Shown piece after piece: positions 11,378 through 11,811 of a stretch of DNA of 11,811 nt (position 1 is the first letter of the stretch; each line of letters begins with the position of its first letter). The notes under the pieces are model-generated. The model did not search any database. It was not told the origin of the DNA and saw nothing but the letters and a program-made list of their open reading frames with translations. The position numbers and the translations under genes were made by a program. The stretch lies in the NCBI GenBank assembly GCA_026386995.1, contig JAPLMO010000243.1:1-11811 (forward strand). Direction: 5' to 3'. The stretch is from Planctomycetota bacterium (GTDB taxonomy: Bacteria > Planctomycetota > Phycisphaerae > FEN-1346).

Positions 11378-11414
11378 CCATCCCGGAGGCCCCTCTTGAG
11401 GGCCTCCGGGATGG
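11378..11414 (-). terminator. Perfect 15-bp hairpin, possible terminator
   Basis: CCATCCCGGAGGCCC (11378-11392) pairs perfectly with 11400-11414 around a CTCTTGA loop. On the minus strand it is followed by TGCGTTTATT, modestly U-rich, so it could end the PEP-CTERM transcript. On the plus strand there is no U tract. A repeat hairpin is the alternative. Confidence 0.45.
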
Positions 11415-11435
11415 CTTGTCGCTTAACTATACCCG

Positions 11436-11585
11436 AACTACTACAGCGCTTTAAGACTGGGTTGTTGCGCGGCGGGTCTCCGTACCCGCCGCGCATGCCT
11501 CGTTTTCCGAACGAGAAACCGCCCTTTTGAGCGCGGCGGTTCAGGAGCAACCGCCGCGCAAAGGCTAAGTGGCGCTGTAGTACTA
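11436..11585. repeat. TA-ended element, TAGTAC family, two hairpins
   Basis: The right end on the minus strand reads TAGTACTACAGCGC (11585 down to 11572). The left end shares TACTACAGCGC (11439-11449), but its first three bases are AAC instead of TAG. The interior hairpins are 11466-11477 with 11484-11495 (12 bp) and 11531-11541 with 11549-11559 (11 bp), both on the GCGCGGCGG core. The first is the reverse complement of the hairpin at 3442-3473. The right terminal TAG is exactly the stop codon of the PEP-CTERM gene. Confidence 0.7.
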
Positions 11586-11811
11586 CCGGCCCGCCCGACG
11601 GCGACGGGTGATAATGGCCGCCGCTCCGAGGGCCAGCAACGAAAGCGTCGCCGGCTCGGGAACCGCGCTTATCCCGCCCGTCAACTGACCGACCATCATA
11701 CCGTAATTGTTGGCCTGAAGCCCGACATCGTCGTCGCTGACGATCCCGTCGTAGCCGTAGACGTCGCCGTCGGCCCAACTGATATCGGTAAAGCCGTAAT
11801 TGTTCGATAGG
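11583..11811 (-). CDS. C-terminal end of a dockerin-like / PEP-CTERM exported protein (partial)
   Basis: The last 75 residues of a longer protein whose start lies beyond the right edge. VPEPATLSLLALGAAAIITR (residues 50-69 of the fragment) followed by RRRAGR is a textbook PEP-CTERM sorting signal: a VPEP motif, one hydrophobic helix and an Arg-rich tail, processed by an exosortase. Just before it, two NNYG-ended repeats (LSNNYG at 1-6, LQANNYG at 31-37) flank ADGDVYGYDGIVSDDDVG (13-30). This resembles the calcium-binding dockerin type I repeats common before PEP-CTERM in planctomycetes, although the loop DVYGYDG has an extra residue relative to the usual DxNxDG. The protein is probably an envelope or exopolysaccharide-associated surface protein. 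Its TAG stop (11583-11585) is the end of a repeat element. Confidence 0.88.
   Translation of the reverse strand, partial: LSNNYGFTDISWADGDVYGYDGIVSDDDVGLQANNYGMMVGQLTGGISAVPEPATLSLLALGAAAIITRRRRAGR

Noticed and set aside
212..11585. CRISPR array or complete insertion sequence behind the repeats
   Set aside because: The repeats are scattered and palindromic with no regular spacing or spacers, and no transposase or Cas gene is present in the window.

Overview
The window is GC-rich (roughly two-thirds G+C by eye), gene-dense and bacterial. A planctomycete, probably of the Phycisphaerae or a related lineage, is the best guess. The support is a PEP-CTERM protein with dockerin-like NYG repeats, Tat-exported DUF1080 and TIM-barrel sugar proteins, LemA/HtpX, and very repeat-rich spacers. 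This is inference from gene content; no rRNA or other phylogenetic marker is present.

Layout, left to right. (1) 1-1150: 3' end of a glutamine synthetase (+), facing a secreted PEBP/YbhB-like protein (-). (2) 1248-3393: an MgtC/SapB-like membrane protein, then a tightly linked lemA-htpX pair (+) behind a good sigma70-type promoter. (3) 3692-5280: a two-gene unit (+) of a membrane-anchored protein with a possible degenerate HAD-like domain and a lipoprotein peptidoglycan amidase, overlapping by 4 nt with a TTG start. (4) 5463-7800: an HI0933/BaiN-type flavoprotein and a flavodoxin-fold NAD(P)H oxidoreductase with an iron-sulfur-type cysteine motif (both +). (5) 7922-8995: a DUF2007 membrane protein (-) divergent from a dodecin-like protein (+). 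(6) 9103-11092: two Tat-exported sugar-metabolism proteins (-) on either side of a plus-strand tRNA-Pro(GGG), which is preceded by a truncated tRNA copy. (7) 11583-11811: 3' end of a dockerin/PEP-CTERM protein (-).

The most unusual content is between the genes. Nearly every larger spacer holds a compound palindromic repeat: one or two GC-rich hairpins inside an outer inverted repeat whose ends read TA(G/A)...(C/T)TA. Several outer-end families occur, with inner hairpin modules shared between them. Three hairpin variants keep a CGCTGTT-like loop while both stem arms change together. Element ends coincide exactly with the stop codons of four genes (glnA, PEBP, HI0933-like flavoprotein, PEP-CTERM). 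Those are four of the five TAG/TAA stops I found; no gene ending in TGA shows this. The pattern suggests non-autonomous, TA-targeting elements that settle harmlessly in stop codons, but the window contains no transposase and this remains a hypothesis.

No CRISPR array, complete insertion sequence, phage gene or rRNA was seen.
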